Positions 9,053-18,391 of a stretch of 64,000 nucleotides of DNA are shown in pieces. The position numbers were made by a program, and so were the translations under genes. This DNA comes from Ferrimonas balearica (GTDB taxonomy: Bacteria; Pseudomonadota; Gammaproteobacteria; Enterobacterales; Shewanellaceae), in assembly GCF_019802055.1 (NCBI RefSeq), contig NZ_JAHVHW010000007.1:744001-808000 (forward strand). The letters are read 5' to 3'. Each line of letters begins with the position of its first letter. Position 1 is the stretch's first letter. The notes beneath the pieces were generated by a model. The model made no database searches, was not told the origin of the DNA, and was given only the letters and a program-made list of their open reading frames with translations.

Positions 9053-9123
9053 ATTGGCGGATTCTCAAAAATGTCACTTTTTAAGATGTTGTAAAATAAA
9101 CAAATATGCCCACTGAAATGGAA

Positions 9124-9152
9124 CTGGAACAGTAGTGAAATAAAACTGTCAT
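9124..9152 (+). promoter_or_regulatory. Pho box (PhoB site) upstream of pstS
   Basis: CTGTCAT (9146-9152) is preceded at 11-bp intervals by GTGAAAT (9135-9141) and CTGGAAC (9124-9130), with AAAA between the last two. The last pair matches the Pho-box consensus at about 15 of 18 positions. The site is 69 bp before the pstS start, as expected for phosphate-starvation activation. Confidence 0.65.
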
Positions 9153-9220
9153 GCAGGTTTGGCGTAATGCATCCGCCGCCAAGAGAAGGCGGTCAAACAA
9201 GGAAAATTAGGGTCATTACC

Positions 9221-10036
9221 ATGAAAAACTTTGCTGCCGGCGCTCTGGCGCTGATGTCCATGTTCACTGCGACCAGCGCTGTCGCTGCGCAAACCATCAC
9301 GGTTTCCGGTTCCACCTCTGTCACCGGCGTAATGGAAGTTCTGGCTGAAACCTACACCGGTAAAACCGGTATCAATGTTGAAGTTCAGGGTACCGGCTCC
9401 TCTGCTGGTATCCGTGCTGCCAATGAAGGCACCTCCATGCTGGGCATGTCCTCTCGGGATGTGAAGGACAGCGAAATGCGCGAAGGCCTGAATGAGACTG
9501 TGATTGCGCGTGATGGCATCGCCGTGGCGGTAAATAACGCCAACCCGGTGAAGGGCCTGACCATGGAGCAAATCACCAAGATCTACAAAGGCGAAATCAC
9601 CGACTGGTCCCAGGTGGGCGGCAACAAAGGTCCCATCGTTGTGGTTACCCGTGACACCGCTTCCGGTACTCGCGGCGCATTCGAAGAGATCATGAGCCTG
9701 ACCCGTAAAGTGGCAGGTAAGAAGGTCTCTGCCATCTCTCCTCGTGCCCAGGTGGGCAATGGCAACGGCATGGTGAAGACCATGGTAGCCAACAACCCCA
9801 ACGCCATCGGCTACATCTCTCTGGGCTCTGTTGATGAGTCTCTGCGTGCCGTTGAAGTCAATGGCGCCCCGGCATCTGTTGCTGGCATCCAGGCGGGCAC
9901 CTACCCGATTGCCCGTCCCTTTATGATTCTCCACGACACCAACGCCCCCGGCGTTGCCACCGACTTCCTGGGCTGGATTCTGACCGAGGAAGGCCAGTCC
10001 ATCGTAGGTAAGAAAGGCTACGTGCCGGTTCAGTAA
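9221..10036 (+). CDS. pstS: Phosphate ABC transporter substrate-binding protein
   Basis: Periplasmic phosphate-binding component of the high-affinity Pst importer. A cleavable signal peptide ends at TSAVAA before QTITVSGSTSV. Phosphate-binding loops are visible as SGSTSVTG near the mature N-terminus, GSSAGIRAA and TRDTASGTRGAF. Length 271 aa fits the short PstS class common in marine gammaproteobacteria. The ATG at 9221 is preferred over an upstream in-frame start at 9167 because it begins the signal peptide and follows an AAGGAA element. First gene of pstSCAB, under the Pho box. Confidence 0.93.
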   Translation: MKNFAAGALALMSMFTATSAVAAQTITVSGSTSVTGVMEVLAETYTGKTGINVEVQGTGSSAGIRAANEGTSMLGMSSRDVKDSEMREGLNETVIARDGIAVAVNNANPVKGLTMEQITKIYKGEITDWSQVGGNKGPIVVVTRDTASGTRGAFEEIMSLTRKVAGKKVSAISPRAQVGNGNGMVKTMVANNPNAIGYISLGSVDESLRAVEVNGAPASVAGIQAGTYPIARPFMILHDTNAPGVATDFLGWILTEEGQSIVGKKGYVPVQ

Positions 10037-10065
10037 TCGAGCTTCGACGAACGAATCGAAGCCAC

Positions 10066-10091
10066 AGGCTGCGGCAGGGGTGTCGCAGCCT
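10066..10091 (+). other. Intercistronic hairpin between pstS and pstC
   Basis: AGGCTGCG / CGCAGCCT, an eight-pair stem in the 87-bp gap, without a strong T run. Such elements commonly protect the abundant binding-protein message or partly attenuate the permease genes. Confidence 0.6.
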
Positions 10092-10123
10092 TCTTGCGGG
10101 TTTATTAGGGTTGTTAAAGAATT

Positions 10124-11116
10124 ATGACTGTTGTTCAGAGCACTGACAGCGGCCTTACCATGGCGCAGGAGTTGAGAACTTCACGCCGTCGTGACCTGGT
10201 CGAACAACTGTTCCACGGTTTGTTCCTGCTGAGCGCCTTTATCGGGGTGCTTTCGGTCGCCACCATAGGGTTCTTTCTGATTAAGGAAAGCTTGGCGTCC
10301 ATCGTCTACTCCGGCGAGTTGGCGATTGAGCTGGCTAAAGAGGAGGGCGGCAGCGCGTTCGGTGAAGGCTGGCTGCCACACTGGGCCATCGGCATCATCG
10401 ACATGCTGACCGGAATGGACTGGTTGCCCCCCGCCATTTATGGCATCGCACCGATGGTTGTGGGTTCCTTGTTTGCCACAGCGGTTGCGGTTGTCATCGG
10501 CGTGCCGGTCGGCATTCTGACTGCCGTATTTCTGGCGGAAATTGCGCCGCCCAAACTGGTGAAGGTGCTCCGCCCTGCCATTGAATTGCTGGCTGGCATC
10601 CCTTCGGTGGTTTATGGCTTCTTTGGTCTGGTGGTGATCGTTCCCCTGATTGAGCAGGTGTTTGGTGTGCCGTCCGGTGCCACGGTACTGGCGGGCTCCA
10701 TTGTCCTGGCTATCATGATTCTCCCGACCGTTATCGCCGTATCTGAAACCTCATTACGTGCAGTACCGCGCCAGTACAAGGAGGGCTCGCTCGCGTTGGG
10801 AGCCTCGCACATCTTCACGATCTTCTATGTACTGGTTCCCGCAGCGCGCTCCGGCATTCTGACCGGCGTAATTCTCGGTATCGCTCGTGCCGTCGGGGAA
10901 ACCATGGCGATCATCATGGTGATGGGCAATGCCCCGGCCATGCCGGGCAGTGTACTGGAATCCGCCCGTACCCTGACCGCTAACATCGCGCTGGAGATGT
11001 CCTACGCCACCGGCATTCACTCCAGCGCCCTGTACGCCACTGGTGTGGTACTTCTGGTGTTTATCATGTTGTTGAACGGAACCCTGATGTTCCTGAACCG
11101 AGAGAGGGCGAAGTGA
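10124..11116 (+). CDS. pstC: Phosphate ABC transporter permease PstC
   Basis: Inner-membrane permease subunit of the Pst complex. The 330-aa protein has six predicted helices and the ABC-permease EAA-type loop in the segment following VIAVSETSLRAVPRQYKEGSLALGAS (residues about 205-225). A large periplasmic loop follows the first helix. It overlaps pstA by four bases, indicating translational coupling. Confidence 0.93.
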   Translation: MTVVQSTDSGLTMAQELRTSRRRDLVEQLFHGLFLLSAFIGVLSVATIGFFLIKESLASIVYSGELAIELAKEEGGSAFGEGWLPHWAIGIIDMLTGMDWLPPAIYGIAPMVVGSLFATAVAVVIGVPVGILTAVFLAEIAPPKLVKVLRPAIELLAGIPSVVYGFFGLVVIVPLIEQVFGVPSGATVLAGSIVLAIMILPTVIAVSETSLRAVPRQYKEGSLALGASHIFTIFYVLVPAARSGILTGVILGIARAVGETMAIIMVMGNAPAMPGSVLESARTLTANIALEMSYATGIHSSALYATGVVLLVFIMLLNGTLMFLNRERAK

Positions 11117-11961
11117 TGCTAAGCCGTGACAACACTGACAAGTTGCTGACTGGCCTGATCTGGGGCTCTGCCATCTTTACCATGGCGTTTCTGGTCTGGA
11201 TCCTGGCTTACATCATCAGTAATGGCCTGGCCCACGTCGATTGGGGCTTCATTACCAATAACTACACCCGCACCGGAGAGGTATCCGGGATCTGGCCGAT
11301 GATTGTGGGCACCATCTACATGGTGATCGTATCCATCGCCATTGCCGCACCCATCGGCATCATGACCGCCATCTATCTGACCGAGTACGCCAAACCCGGC
11401 AGCAAACTGGTGAAGGTGATCCGTTTCTGTACCGAGTCTCTGGCAGGCATTCCGTCCATCATCTACGGCCTGTTCGGCTTGACCTTCTTTGTCACCATTC
11501 TGGGCCTGGGCTTCTCCATCCTATCCGGTGCACTGACGCTGTCGATTCTGATTCTGCCGGTGATCATCCGAACCACTGAGGAGGCGATCATTGCCGTTCC
11601 GCTGGCTTATCGGGAAGCCTCTTTCGGTTTGGGCGCATCCCGTCTTTACACCATCTGGCGAGTGATTCTGCCGGCGGCGATGCCGGGCATTGTCACCTCT
11701 TTGATTCTCTCTATTGGCCGGATCATCGGCGAATCCGCTCCGGTGTTTTTGACCGCAGGTACTGCGTACTTGCTGCCGGGCTCCGTGATGGATTCCATCC
11801 GTACCCTGACCGTACACCTCTACATGCTGACGACCGAACTCTACACCCAGCATGATTGGGACATGGCCTTCGCGACCGCCACCGTACTTATCGTGGTTGT
11901 CCTCGGCATCAATCTGATCACCAAGCTGATCTCCAGCCGATTCAGCAAAGCGGCCTACTAA
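11113..11961 (+). CDS. pstA: Phosphate ABC transporter permease PstA
   Basis: Second inner-membrane permease of the Pst importer. It has six predicted helices and the EAA-like loop EEAIIAVPLAYREASFGLGAS near residue 155-175, paralogous to that of PstC. The 282-aa length fits. It starts within the pstC stop (ATGA overlap) and is 17 bp from pstB. Confidence 0.93.
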   Translation: MMLSRDNTDKLLTGLIWGSAIFTMAFLVWILAYIISNGLAHVDWGFITNNYTRTGEVSGIWPMIVGTIYMVIVSIAIAAPIGIMTAIYLTEYAKPGSKLVKVIRFCTESLAGIPSIIYGLFGLTFFVTILGLGFSILSGALTLSILILPVIIRTTEEAIIAVPLAYREASFGLGASRLYTIWRVILPAAMPGIVTSLILSIGRIIGESAPVFLTAGTAYLLPGSVMDSIRTLTVHLYMLTTELYTQHDWDMAFATATVLIVVVLGINLITKLISSRFSKAAY

Positions 11962-11978
11962 CAGAATTATTGCGGTAA

Positions 11979-12734
11979 ATGACAATGAACACTTTTGAAA
12001 TCAAAGACCTCGACCTGTTCTACGGCGAAAACCAGGCGCTGAAACATATCCAGTTGGCGATCCCGAAGAAGCAGGTGACCGCCTTTATCGGCCCCTCGGG
12101 TTGTGGCAAGTCCACGTTGCTGCGCACCCTGAACCGGATGAACGACCTGATTGCCGGTGTGCGCATTAAAGGTTCCGTCCAGATGGATGGGGCGGACATC
12201 TACGCTGATGTGGATGTGCGTAAGCTGCGGATGCGTTGCGGCATGGTGTTTCAGAAGCCGAACCCCTTCCCGATGAGCATCTACGAGAATGTTGCCTACG
12301 GTCAGCGGGCACAGGGCGTGAAAGACAAAAAGGTGCTGGACGCCATCGTCGAGGAAGCCCTGCGCGGCGCGGCATTGTGGGATGAGGTTAAAGACCGCCT
12401 GAACTCTCACGCCTTCGGCTTGTCCGGGGGGCAACAGCAACGCCTCTGCATCGCCCGTACCATCGCAATGAAACCGGATGTGATTCTGATGGATGAGCCC
12501 ACCTCCGCACTGGATCCGATTGCCACCGCCCGCATCGAAGAACTGATGGAAGATCTGCGTAAGAACTTCACCGTGGTGATCGTGACCCACTCCATGGCCC
12601 AAGCGCGACGGATCGCCGACAAGACCGCCTTCTTCCTGATGGGAGAGCTGGTGGAGCACGGTGATACCGAGCAGATCTTTACCAACCCCAAGGATAAGCG
12701 TACCCACGGTTACATCACCGGGGACTTCGGTTAA
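11979..12734 (+). CDS. pstB: Phosphate ABC transporter ATPase PstB
   Basis: ATP-hydrolysing subunit of the Pst importer. Walker [10 protein letters not shown] (about residues 38-46), signature LSGGQQQR (about 149-156) and Walker [14 protein letters not shown] (about 168-180) are intact, with the switch His in VTHSM. Length 251 aa. No phoU or phoBR follows, unlike the E. coli pst operon; a terminator comes 20 bp after the stop. Confidence 0.96.
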   Translation: MTMNTFEIKDLDLFYGENQALKHIQLAIPKKQVTAFIGPSGCGKSTLLRTLNRMNDLIAGVRIKGSVQMDGADIYADVDVRKLRMRCGMVFQKPNPFPMSIYENVAYGQRAQGVKDKKVLDAIVEEALRGAALWDEVKDRLNSHAFGLSGGQQQRLCIARTIAMKPDVILMDEPTSALDPIATARIEELMEDLRKNFTVVIVTHSMAQARRIADKTAFFLMGELVEHGDTEQIFTNPKDKRTHGYITGDFG

Positions 12735-12753
12735 CCCAACCCACCCGCAAGTC

Positions 12754-12782
12754 AAAGCGCTCCTGAAGGGGCGCTTTTTTTA
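12754..12782 (+). terminator. Terminator of pstSCAB
   Basis: AAAGCGCTCC-TGAA-GGGGCGCTTT stem followed by a run of T closes the operon. Confidence 0.85.
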
Positions 12783-12881
12783 TGCCCAGTCGCCAGTGAG
12801 TGGGTTAGTGTGAGCTCAATGACGGATTTCAGCGTACACCTGTACCTAAAATAAGTTTTTTACTGTCAGGGCCCTACACCA

Positions 12882-13208
12882 ATGAATAATCAAACCTGCC
12901 CGCAATGCCGCTCCCCCATCTCGCTGGATAACGCACTGTGTGAACACTGCTTCGCTGGACAGGGTCTGGAGGCCCTTGCCGGGATGGACCCGAACTGGCG
13001 TAGCCAGCGCTTGGCAAGACGCCTTAGCCTCTGGTTTGGCAGCTTTGGCGTGCACAAGTTTTATCTCGGTGAGCCGGTTCGCGGCAGCCTCTATCTGCTG
13101 TTCTGCTGGACCCTGGTACCGACGGTGCTGGCGATCCGGGACAGCATGGCGCTGGCCCGGATGGCCCCGGTTCAGTTTTACCGGCGCTGGTGCCTGAAGA
13201 TGGCGTAA
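12882..13208 (+). CDS. Zinc-ribbon plus TM2-domain membrane protein
   Basis: 108-aa protein. The N-terminus has a CPQC...CEHC zinc ribbon (residues 6-9 and 21-24). The TM2 domain follows with the hallmark [12 protein letters not shown] (about 51-62) between two hydrophobic segments, the second being [19 protein letters not shown]2 proteins are small membrane proteins of uncertain role. It is convergent with the gene at 13215, only six bases away. Confidence 0.8.
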   Translation: MNNQTCPQCRSPISLDNALCEHCFAGQGLEALAGMDPNWRSQRLARRLSLWFGSFGVHKFYLGEPVRGSLYLLFCWTLVPTVLAIRDSMALARMAPVQFYRRWCLKMA

Positions 13209-13214
13209 CGGCCT

Positions 13215-14261
13215 TTACTGTTCCGATAGGGTGATGGTGCCGCTGCCGGGCAGCTGTTCAACCAGTTGCCAGCCAGCCAGTTGAGAGGGCGTCAGGAAAC
13301 CACAGGGCTTTTCGCTGAGCACTCGCTCCACCATGGCCAGTGCGCCCTCAACCGTGACTTCGTAGCCATTGGCCACTTTGACGCGCGCCACCAGAGCCTC
13401 GCCAGAAGCGTTTTCGGCTCGGCCCCAGACCCAGGTGGGCGAGTCCTGACGCTGCTGTTCATCGGGACCGGCCACCTGCTGTTCAATGCGTTTCTTGATA
13501 GCACGCTGCACCCAGCCCCAGCCGAGCAGCCAACGCAGGGCATTGAGCTTCTTCAACTGTTTGGCCTTGCGGGGCGACATTGGCAGGTACACCTCAATGT
13601 TGGGAATACCGGTGCTGTGCCACGCGGTGGAGACATCGCCCCATGGAATGGTGGCGGCGTGTTTGGTGCCATTGCCAAAGTCGATATCCGCCTGTCGGTA
13701 AGCCAGCGGGACTGCCGTAAGCTGGCCACCCCGGCGGATCAGTCCTCCTTTGGGCAGCGCTTCAACTGAGGTCTTGGCGGTACCGGGAGAGAAGCCGGAG
13801 CGGGAATCGAAGCCCAGGGAGAGCGATTGGGCATCTGGCATCTCGGCTTTGAGTCGGGCGGCCACGCAATCGGTGGGGATCACATCAAAGCCCACACCGG
13901 GCATAAGAACAATGCCCGCTTGCCGCGCCGAATCGTTCAGTTCGGCAGCACGCTCAAAGACATCCACTTCGCCGGTGATATCCAGGTAGTGGGTTCCGGT
14001 GGCGAGGCAGGCCTGCATCATGGGTTCTGCGGTCGCGGAGAAGGGGCCGGCACAGTGAAGCACCAGGTCGAAACCGGACAGCGCTTCATTCAGTTGGTTA
14101 TCCAGCGAGACCGCCACATAAGGCAAATTGAGTCTCTCTGACAGGGCTCTAAGTTTGGTGGCATCGCGTCCGGCGAGGGTGGGGGCCAGTCCCCGGCGGG
14201 CGCAGGTTTCCGCGATCAGGGTACCGGTATAACCGGTGGCCCCGTAGATCATCCATGACAT
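13215..14261 (-). CDS. Saccharopine dehydrogenase-like NAD(P)-binding protein
   Basis: 348-aa protein with an N-terminal Rossmann motif GATGYTGTLIAE (residues 8-19) and the flow LVLHCAGPFSATAEPMMQACLATGTHYLDITGE typical of the saccharopine dehydrogenase / trans-acting enoyl reductase family. Family members in bacteria are mostly uncharacterised oxidoreductases, so no substrate is proposed. The ATG has a good AAGGAG ribosome site seven nt upstream. Monocistronic, divergent from the MarC-type gene at 14533. Confidence 0.8.
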   Translation of the reverse strand: MSWMIYGATGYTGTLIAETCARRGLAPTLAGRDATKLRALSERLNLPYVAVSLDNQLNEALSGFDLVLHCAGPFSATAEPMMQACLATGTHYLDITGEVDVFERAAELNDSARQAGIVLMPGVGFDVIPTDCVAARLKAEMPDAQSLSLGFDSRSGFSPGTAKTSVEALPKGGLIRRGGQLTAVPLAYRQADIDFGNGTKHAATIPWGDVSTAWHSTGIPNIEVYLPMSPRKAKQLKKLNALRWLLGWGWVQRAIKKRIEQQVAGPDEQQRQDSPTWVWGRAENASGEALVARVKVANGYEVTVEGALAMVERVLSEKPCGFLTPSQLAGWQLVEQLPGSGTITLSEQ

Positions 14262-14392
14262 CGGTGACTCCTTGAAAAATGGGGTGATGTTCGGGTTCTA
14301 AACGGTCGTTTCAGTCTGACAGATCGCGGGGGGGGATGCCACGGCGGGGCCGGGTCGGTGGGAAGCCTGGATGAGGCCAGCTGAAAGAAAAC

Positions 14393-14427
14393 GAATGTGA
14401 CTCAGATCATGATTAGAAAATCTAATC
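14393..14427 (+). promoter_or_regulatory. CRP-like half-conserved site and GATTAGA palindrome
   Basis: AATGTGACTCAGATCATG (from 14394) matches the left TGTGA half of a CRP site well and the right half partly. Directly after it is a perfect palindrome GATTAGA-AAA-TCTAATC (14411-14427). The pair lies in the 271-bp divergent region, about 105 bp before the MarC-type gene. The bound proteins are not known. Confidence 0.35.
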
Positions 14428-14532
14428 TTTCAGCCCCGGTCTGATGGCAAATAATTCATTTTGCGTCCAGAGTCAGTTTGGCTAAAGTACGCGCGTCCTA
14501 TATACCCATTTTTCTAACGGGGATCGCCCACA

Positions 14533-15165
14533 GTGGATTTGACACTGTTTTTCCAATTTTTTCTGGGGTTGGTGGCCATCATCAACCCGGTCGGCCTGTT
14601 GCCGGTATTTGTTACCCTCACCAGCCACCAAACCGAGCAGGAGCGCCAGCGCACCGGTACCATCGCCAACTTTGCCGTGGTGGTGATTCTGGTGGTGACG
14701 CTGCTGGCCGGCCAGATGATCCTCGATATGTTCAGCATCTCCCTGCCGGCATTCCGTATCGCTGGCGGTACGCTGATCGTCTTTATCGCCATGTCGATGC
14801 TGCAGGGCAAACTGGGCGAGGTGAAACACAACAAGGCGGAAGACCGTGAATCAGCGGCTCGTGAGTCGGTAGCGGTGGTTCCGTTGGCGCTGCCGTTGAT
14901 GGCGGGCCCGGGCGCGATCAGTTCGGTGATTGTGTTTGCGGCAGAGAACAGCACGCCAATGGACACCATAGGCATGATCGTCGCCATCGTAGTATTCGGT
15001 GCCTGCAGCTGGGCCATCTTCCGTTTGGCACCGGTGATCTTCCGCGTGCTGGGGCAGACGGGCATTAACGTGATTACCCGTATTATGGGTCTGCTGATGC
15101 TCTCCATCGGCATTGAAGTGGTGGCCGCCGGGGCAAAAGGACTCTTCCCTGCGCTGGCAGGGTAA
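14533..15165 (+). CDS. MarC-family (YchE/YhgN-type) inner membrane protein
   Basis: 210-aa polytopic protein with six hydrophobic segments, beginning FFQFFLGLVAIINPVGLLPVF, the family's N-terminal signature, and containing PLALPLMAGPGAISSVIV and a C-terminal ITRIMGLLMLSIGIEVV. Function in the family is unsettled; despite the name, a role in multiple antibiotic resistance is not supported. It starts with GTG, preceded by GGGGAT. A terminator follows immediately. Confidence 0.88.
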   Translation: MDLTLFFQFFLGLVAIINPVGLLPVFVTLTSHQTEQERQRTGTIANFAVVVILVVTLLAGQMILDMFSISLPAFRIAGGTLIVFIAMSMLQGKLGEVKHNKAEDRESAARESVAVVPLALPLMAGPGAISSVIVFAAENSTPMDTIGMIVAIVVFGACSWAIFRLAPVIFRVLGQTGINVITRIMGLLMLSIGIEVVAAGAKGLFPALAG

Positions 15166-15169
15166 ACCT

Positions 15170-15196
15170 AAAACGGCGCCTCAGGGCGCCGTTTTT
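15170..15196. terminator. Bidirectional terminator
   Basis: AAACGGCGCC-TCAG-GGCGCCGTTT with A and T runs on its two flanks, between the convergent genes ending at 15165 and 15198. Confidence 0.88.
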
Positions 15197-15197
15197 G

Positions 15198-15416
15198 TCA
15201 GGACTGAGAAACCGCATTGCCCAGTGGGGCAAGCAGCATGATCAGCATGATGGACACGCAGGTAAACTGAACCCAACGGTCCTGCAGGGCATCGAGTTGC
15301 TCTTCGCGCTCCCGGCCATCAATGTTGCGGTTTGTCTCTGCCTGCCGATAGCGAACCCACCAGTACAGATTCCCGAGGATCAGAATGGCGATAACAATCA
15401 GTAAGCGTGCTGCCAT
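15198..15416 (-). CDS. Small membrane protein, 72 aa
   Basis: Unrecognised. The ATG at 15414-15416 has a strong GGAGGGAG site, so the longer upstream frame is not used. Two hydrophobic segments (ARLLIVIAILILGNLYWW, residues 3-20, and FTCVSIMLIMLLAPLG near the C-terminus) flank a charged middle RQAETNRNIDGREREEQ. The plan is a hairpin membrane protein. It is convergent with the MarC-type gene. Confidence 0.6.
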   Translation of the reverse strand: MAARLLIVIAILILGNLYWWVRYRQAETNRNIDGREREEQLDALQDRWVQFTCVSIMLIMLLAPLGNAVSQS

Positions 15417-15481
15417 GACTCCCTCCATGCGTTCAACCCGCCTAATTTTTACTCTACCCCGACAAGCGACAAACGCAACAA

Positions 15482-15501
15482 TCCATCCGTGAGCGGATGG
15501 A
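15482..15501. other. Stem-loop upstream of the 72-aa gene
   Basis: Perfect TCCATCCG-TGAG-CGGATGGA hairpin in the gap between the two minus-strand genes. It could lie in the 5' leader of the small gene; no other role is visible. Confidence 0.4.
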
Positions 15502-15524
15502 GGTGGATCAAAGTTGAGCCTCAA

Positions 15525-15552
15525 AAGAAACGGCGCCACTGGGGCGCCGTTT
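15525..15552 (-). terminator. Terminator of the DUF4397 lipoprotein gene
   Basis: AAACGGCGCC / GGCGCCGTTT stem read on the minus strand, followed by TTTCTTTTG. It shares its stem sequence with the terminator at 15170. Confidence 0.8.
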
Positions 15553-15567
15553 GATTGAGCTAGTGCG

Positions 15568-16932
15568 TTACATATTGAAGTCATCCAGCAGAATCAGCCC
15601 CAGTGGGCCTCCGCCACCAGCAGTGTCGCGAGCAATGGCGGTATAGATTTTGTTGCCCTCCAGGGTCAGGGCCAACGGGCCGATTGCCGCGTCCTTGGTC
15701 CCGGTCGCGGTTACGGTCACGACGTAGTCACCGGGGGGCAGGGCAACCAGTCCGGTTTCCGCCCGAATCGGTACATCGCTGAACGCCGGTTCTTCATCGG
15801 AGATGTCGTTGTCGGTTCCGACGTAGATGTCGACGTTTCCGGCACTCGGAGAGGCGTGGAGCAGGCGCAGCTGGGCAGCAGTGGCAATCCGGCGGCCTTT
15901 GCCTTCAACAATCCAGGGCGTGATTTCGGCAACGAAGCCGGTAGCCAACACGGTGTAGGCGGTATTGAGCGCAAAGTCGGCATCGGCATCGATGACGTAG
16001 GTGCCGGGGGCGGCAGACGGCTCAACTTTAAGGTTGTGGGTGCCGGCACTCAGGGGCAGGAAGCCGGAAAATGCCGGGAAGGGCACATCGCTCAGCGCCA
16101 CGGTGTCGTCCACCAGTACGTTTACCTCCGGGGCATCGGGGGAGGCGTGCACCACCCGCACTTCAGCGCCTGCATTCACATCGCTGATGAGAGACACGCC
16201 ATCGTCGCTCCAGGCCATCACATTGATGGGCGAGGGGCCGCTGAGGGTGTTGGTCACAGCCACCAGCATCAGGTCAGTTTCCGCGGCAAGCGTCAGGGCA
16301 CCGGAGTCAAACACCACTTCCTTGCTTCCCGCCAGAGTAACTCGCGCCTGATAGTCACCTGAGGCGACTTCAATCAGGTCGCTGTATCCCTTAAAGGGCA
16401 CGGATGCCAAAGCGGGGTCCATCATACTGATGTCCGCATCCGGTTCGGTCAGATAGACGTCCACTTCAGGCGCATCGGGACTGGCATGGACCACCTGAAG
16501 GCGGATGTTGCCGGCGCCAAAGTCCTCGTCGGGTCGGGTCAGAATCAGGGGCTCAAGGGTTTCGTCAGCCACTTTGCCCACCGCAATCACGGAGTATTCC
16601 ATGTCGCCCATCAGGTCCAGGGTAGCTGGGCCGATTACGGTGGCGGTGTCTCCAGAGGGAAGCAGGGCATCGACACCGATACTGTACTCACCTTCAAACA
16701 GTTCGATAAAGCCGGATCCTTCCTGGTAATCCACCATCTCCAGCGCGTTATCGCCGTTAACGGTAATGTTCACCATTGGTGCGTCGGGGGAGGCATGAAG
16801 CACCCGAATGTCGGTGACTTCAAGGGGAATCACAGGCGGGGGAATAATCACCAAATCATCATCGTCGTCATCACAGGCAGCGAGGAAGGCCACGCTGCAA
16901 CCCAGTAGCAGAACTTGGGCTATCCGTTTCAT
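15568..16932 (-). CDS. Lipoprotein with four DUF4397 repeats
   Basis: 454-aa predicted lipoprotein. Lipobox LAAC gives lipidated Cys20, followed at once by six Asp residues, which by the E. coli +2 rule would favour retention in the inner membrane (the rule may not hold here). Four tandem DUF4397 beta domains start at about residues 42, 143, 257 and 352, each opening with a variant of VRVVHASPDAPEVDV. The domain is common in cell-surface proteins of marine gammaproteobacteria; its function is unknown. Shine-Dalgarno GGAGAG. It lies downstream of the alaA-yfbR-dGTPase group on the same strand with a 57-bp gap. Confidence 0.85.
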   Translation of the reverse strand: MKRIAQVLLLGCSVAFLAACDDDDDDLVIIPPPVIPLEVTDIRVLHASPDAPMVNITVNGDNALEMVDYQEGSGFIELFEGEYSIGVDALLPSGDTATVIGPATLDLMGDMEYSVIAVGKVADETLEPLILTRPDEDFGAGNIRLQVVHASPDAPEVDVYLTEPDADISMMDPALASVPFKGYSDLIEVASGDYQARVTLAGSKEVVFDSGALTLAAETDLMLVAVTNTLSGPSPINVMAWSDDGVSLISDVNAGAEVRVVHASPDAPEVNVLVDDTVALSDVPFPAFSGFLPLSAGTHNLKVEPSAAPGTYVIDADADFALNTAYTVLATGFVAEITPWIVEGKGRRIATAAQLRLLHASPSAGNVDIYVGTDNDISDEEPAFSDVPIRAETGLVALPPGDYVVTVTATGTKDAAIGPLALTLEGNKIYTAIARDTAGGGGPLGLILLDDFNM

Positions 16933-16989
16933 GAGGTCTCTCCGGTTGTTGATTTCGAAAAGACCTAACGGGTCAGAAAATTCGCTGGA

Positions 16990-18336
16990 TCACATACGGG
17001 ATTGCAATTCGAACAAATTTCCCGAGCGGGGAGTGAACAGGTTCTCGTGCAATCGTGCCGCAAACTCATCGGTCATGCCGGACAGGTAATCGGCAATGAC
17101 CCGGTTGCCGCTGTGTCCTTCGGCCTGGTTCTCCTGCCATCGACGGGCAGTGGCACTGGGCAAAAGGCGCTGTGGATCGGACGCAAAGGCCTCAAACAGC
17201 TCCATCACCATCTGTTGTCCCTTGAACTCCAGCAGTTGCACCTCAGGCTTGCGAATGACGTCGGTCAGGACGAAGGCTTTCAGCACCTTGAGCAGGGTAT
17301 GGTGCTCAGCACGAAGCCGGGCAATCTGACTTAGCAGCGGCAAGCCAGCAGCCTGCGGCTGTTCGACCAGGGTGACCGAGGTGATCAGCGCATTGACCAA
17401 TGTGCCGATGGCGTCCTTACGGCGATGGTGTTCATGGCAGAAGAGATCATCGCTCAAGCGGCCCAGTTGCTCGGAGGTGAAGGGGCTACCCTGCGCCATC
17501 AAAGGCTCCACTACCTGTGCCTGCCACCGTGCCGCTTGCACGATGCCCAGCACAATGGCGTCCTCCAGATCATGCACCGAATAGGCGATGTCGTCGGCCA
17601 ACTCCATGATGGAGCAGTCCAGTGATTTGCAGCGGCTGCGTCGATGACCACTGGCGTCAGGATGAGGCTTGAGCGACTGGAAAGCCTGACGCTCGGTTTC
17701 GGCCAGCGGCGCCAATACCCAGTCCAGGATCGGTTCGTCGTCATCGAATATCGACTTGGCCGGTTGCCAATCGCTGGCCTTAAGCTGGCGGAAGCTCGCA
17801 GCGGGGCCCTGCTGCCCTGGGCGAGCAACCTGTCGATGACTGACCGGATATTTGAGGATCCCCAGCAGGGTACGGCGGGTCAGGTTCATGCCGTAATCCT
17901 GAGTGTAGGGCTCCAGCCGGGACAGGATCCGAAACGTCTGGCCATTGCCCTCGAAGCCGCCATGCTCCCGCATCATGTAGTTCAGGGCGACCTCACCCCC
18001 GTGACCAAACGGCGGGTGGCCTATGTCATGGGCAAGGCAGAGGGTTTCGATCAACTGGTCGTCCAGCAGCGGCGCAATATCGGGAAACTTGATGCGCAAC
18101 TGGGCGTTCAGCGCGGTGCCAATTTGAGAGGCTTCAAGGGAGTGGGTCAGGCGGGTTCGATAGAAGTCGTTCATGCCAACCCCCAGTACCTGGGTTTTGG
18201 CTTGCAGGCGACGGAAGGCGGCGGAGTGCAGCACCCGTGCCTTGTCGCGCTGGAAAGGACTGCGCTGATCGTCCTGGCGTTGTTTGTTTTCCTGGTAGCG
18301 CCGCTCCAGCCAGAGCGGCGATAAGGGTTTGCTCAT
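16990..18336 (-). CDS. dGTPase-like HD-domain triphosphohydrolase
   Basis: Deoxyguanosinetriphosphate triphosphohydrolase-like protein, predicted to convert dNTP to deoxynucleoside and triphosphate. HD-domain metal ligands are seen as H65 (THSLEAS), H103-D104 ([14 protein letters not shown]) and a later Asp in [17 protein letters not shown]. The opening [26 protein letters not shown] is the family signature. Length 448 aa matches the shorter dGTPase class rather than E. coli Dgt (about 505). It follows yfbR by 55 bp, placing two nucleotide-hydrolysing HD enzymes side by side. Confidence 0.9.
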   Translation of the reverse strand: MSKPLSPLWLERRYQENKQRQDDQRSPFQRDKARVLHSAAFRRLQAKTQVLGVGMNDFYRTRLTHSLEASQIGTALNAQLRIKFPDIAPLLDDQLIETLCLAHDIGHPPFGHGGEVALNYMMREHGGFEGNGQTFRILSRLEPYTQDYGMNLTRRTLLGILKYPVSHRQVARPGQQGPAASFRQLKASDWQPAKSIFDDDEPILDWVLAPLAETERQAFQSLKPHPDASGHRRSRCKSLDCSIMELADDIAYSVHDLEDAIVLGIVQAARWQAQVVEPLMAQGSPFTSEQLGRLSDDLFCHEHHRRKDAIGTLVNALITSVTLVEQPQAAGLPLLSQIARLRAEHHTLLKVLKAFVLTDVIRKPEVQLLEFKGQQMVMELFEAFASDPQRLLPSATARRWQENQAEGHSGNRVIADYLSGMTDEFAARLHENLFTPRSGNLFELQSRM

Positions 18337-18391
18337 CTGCCGTGTCCACTCAAAGGCTTAGCCTCCAGTGTCTGCGGCAGAGAGGGCAGCG

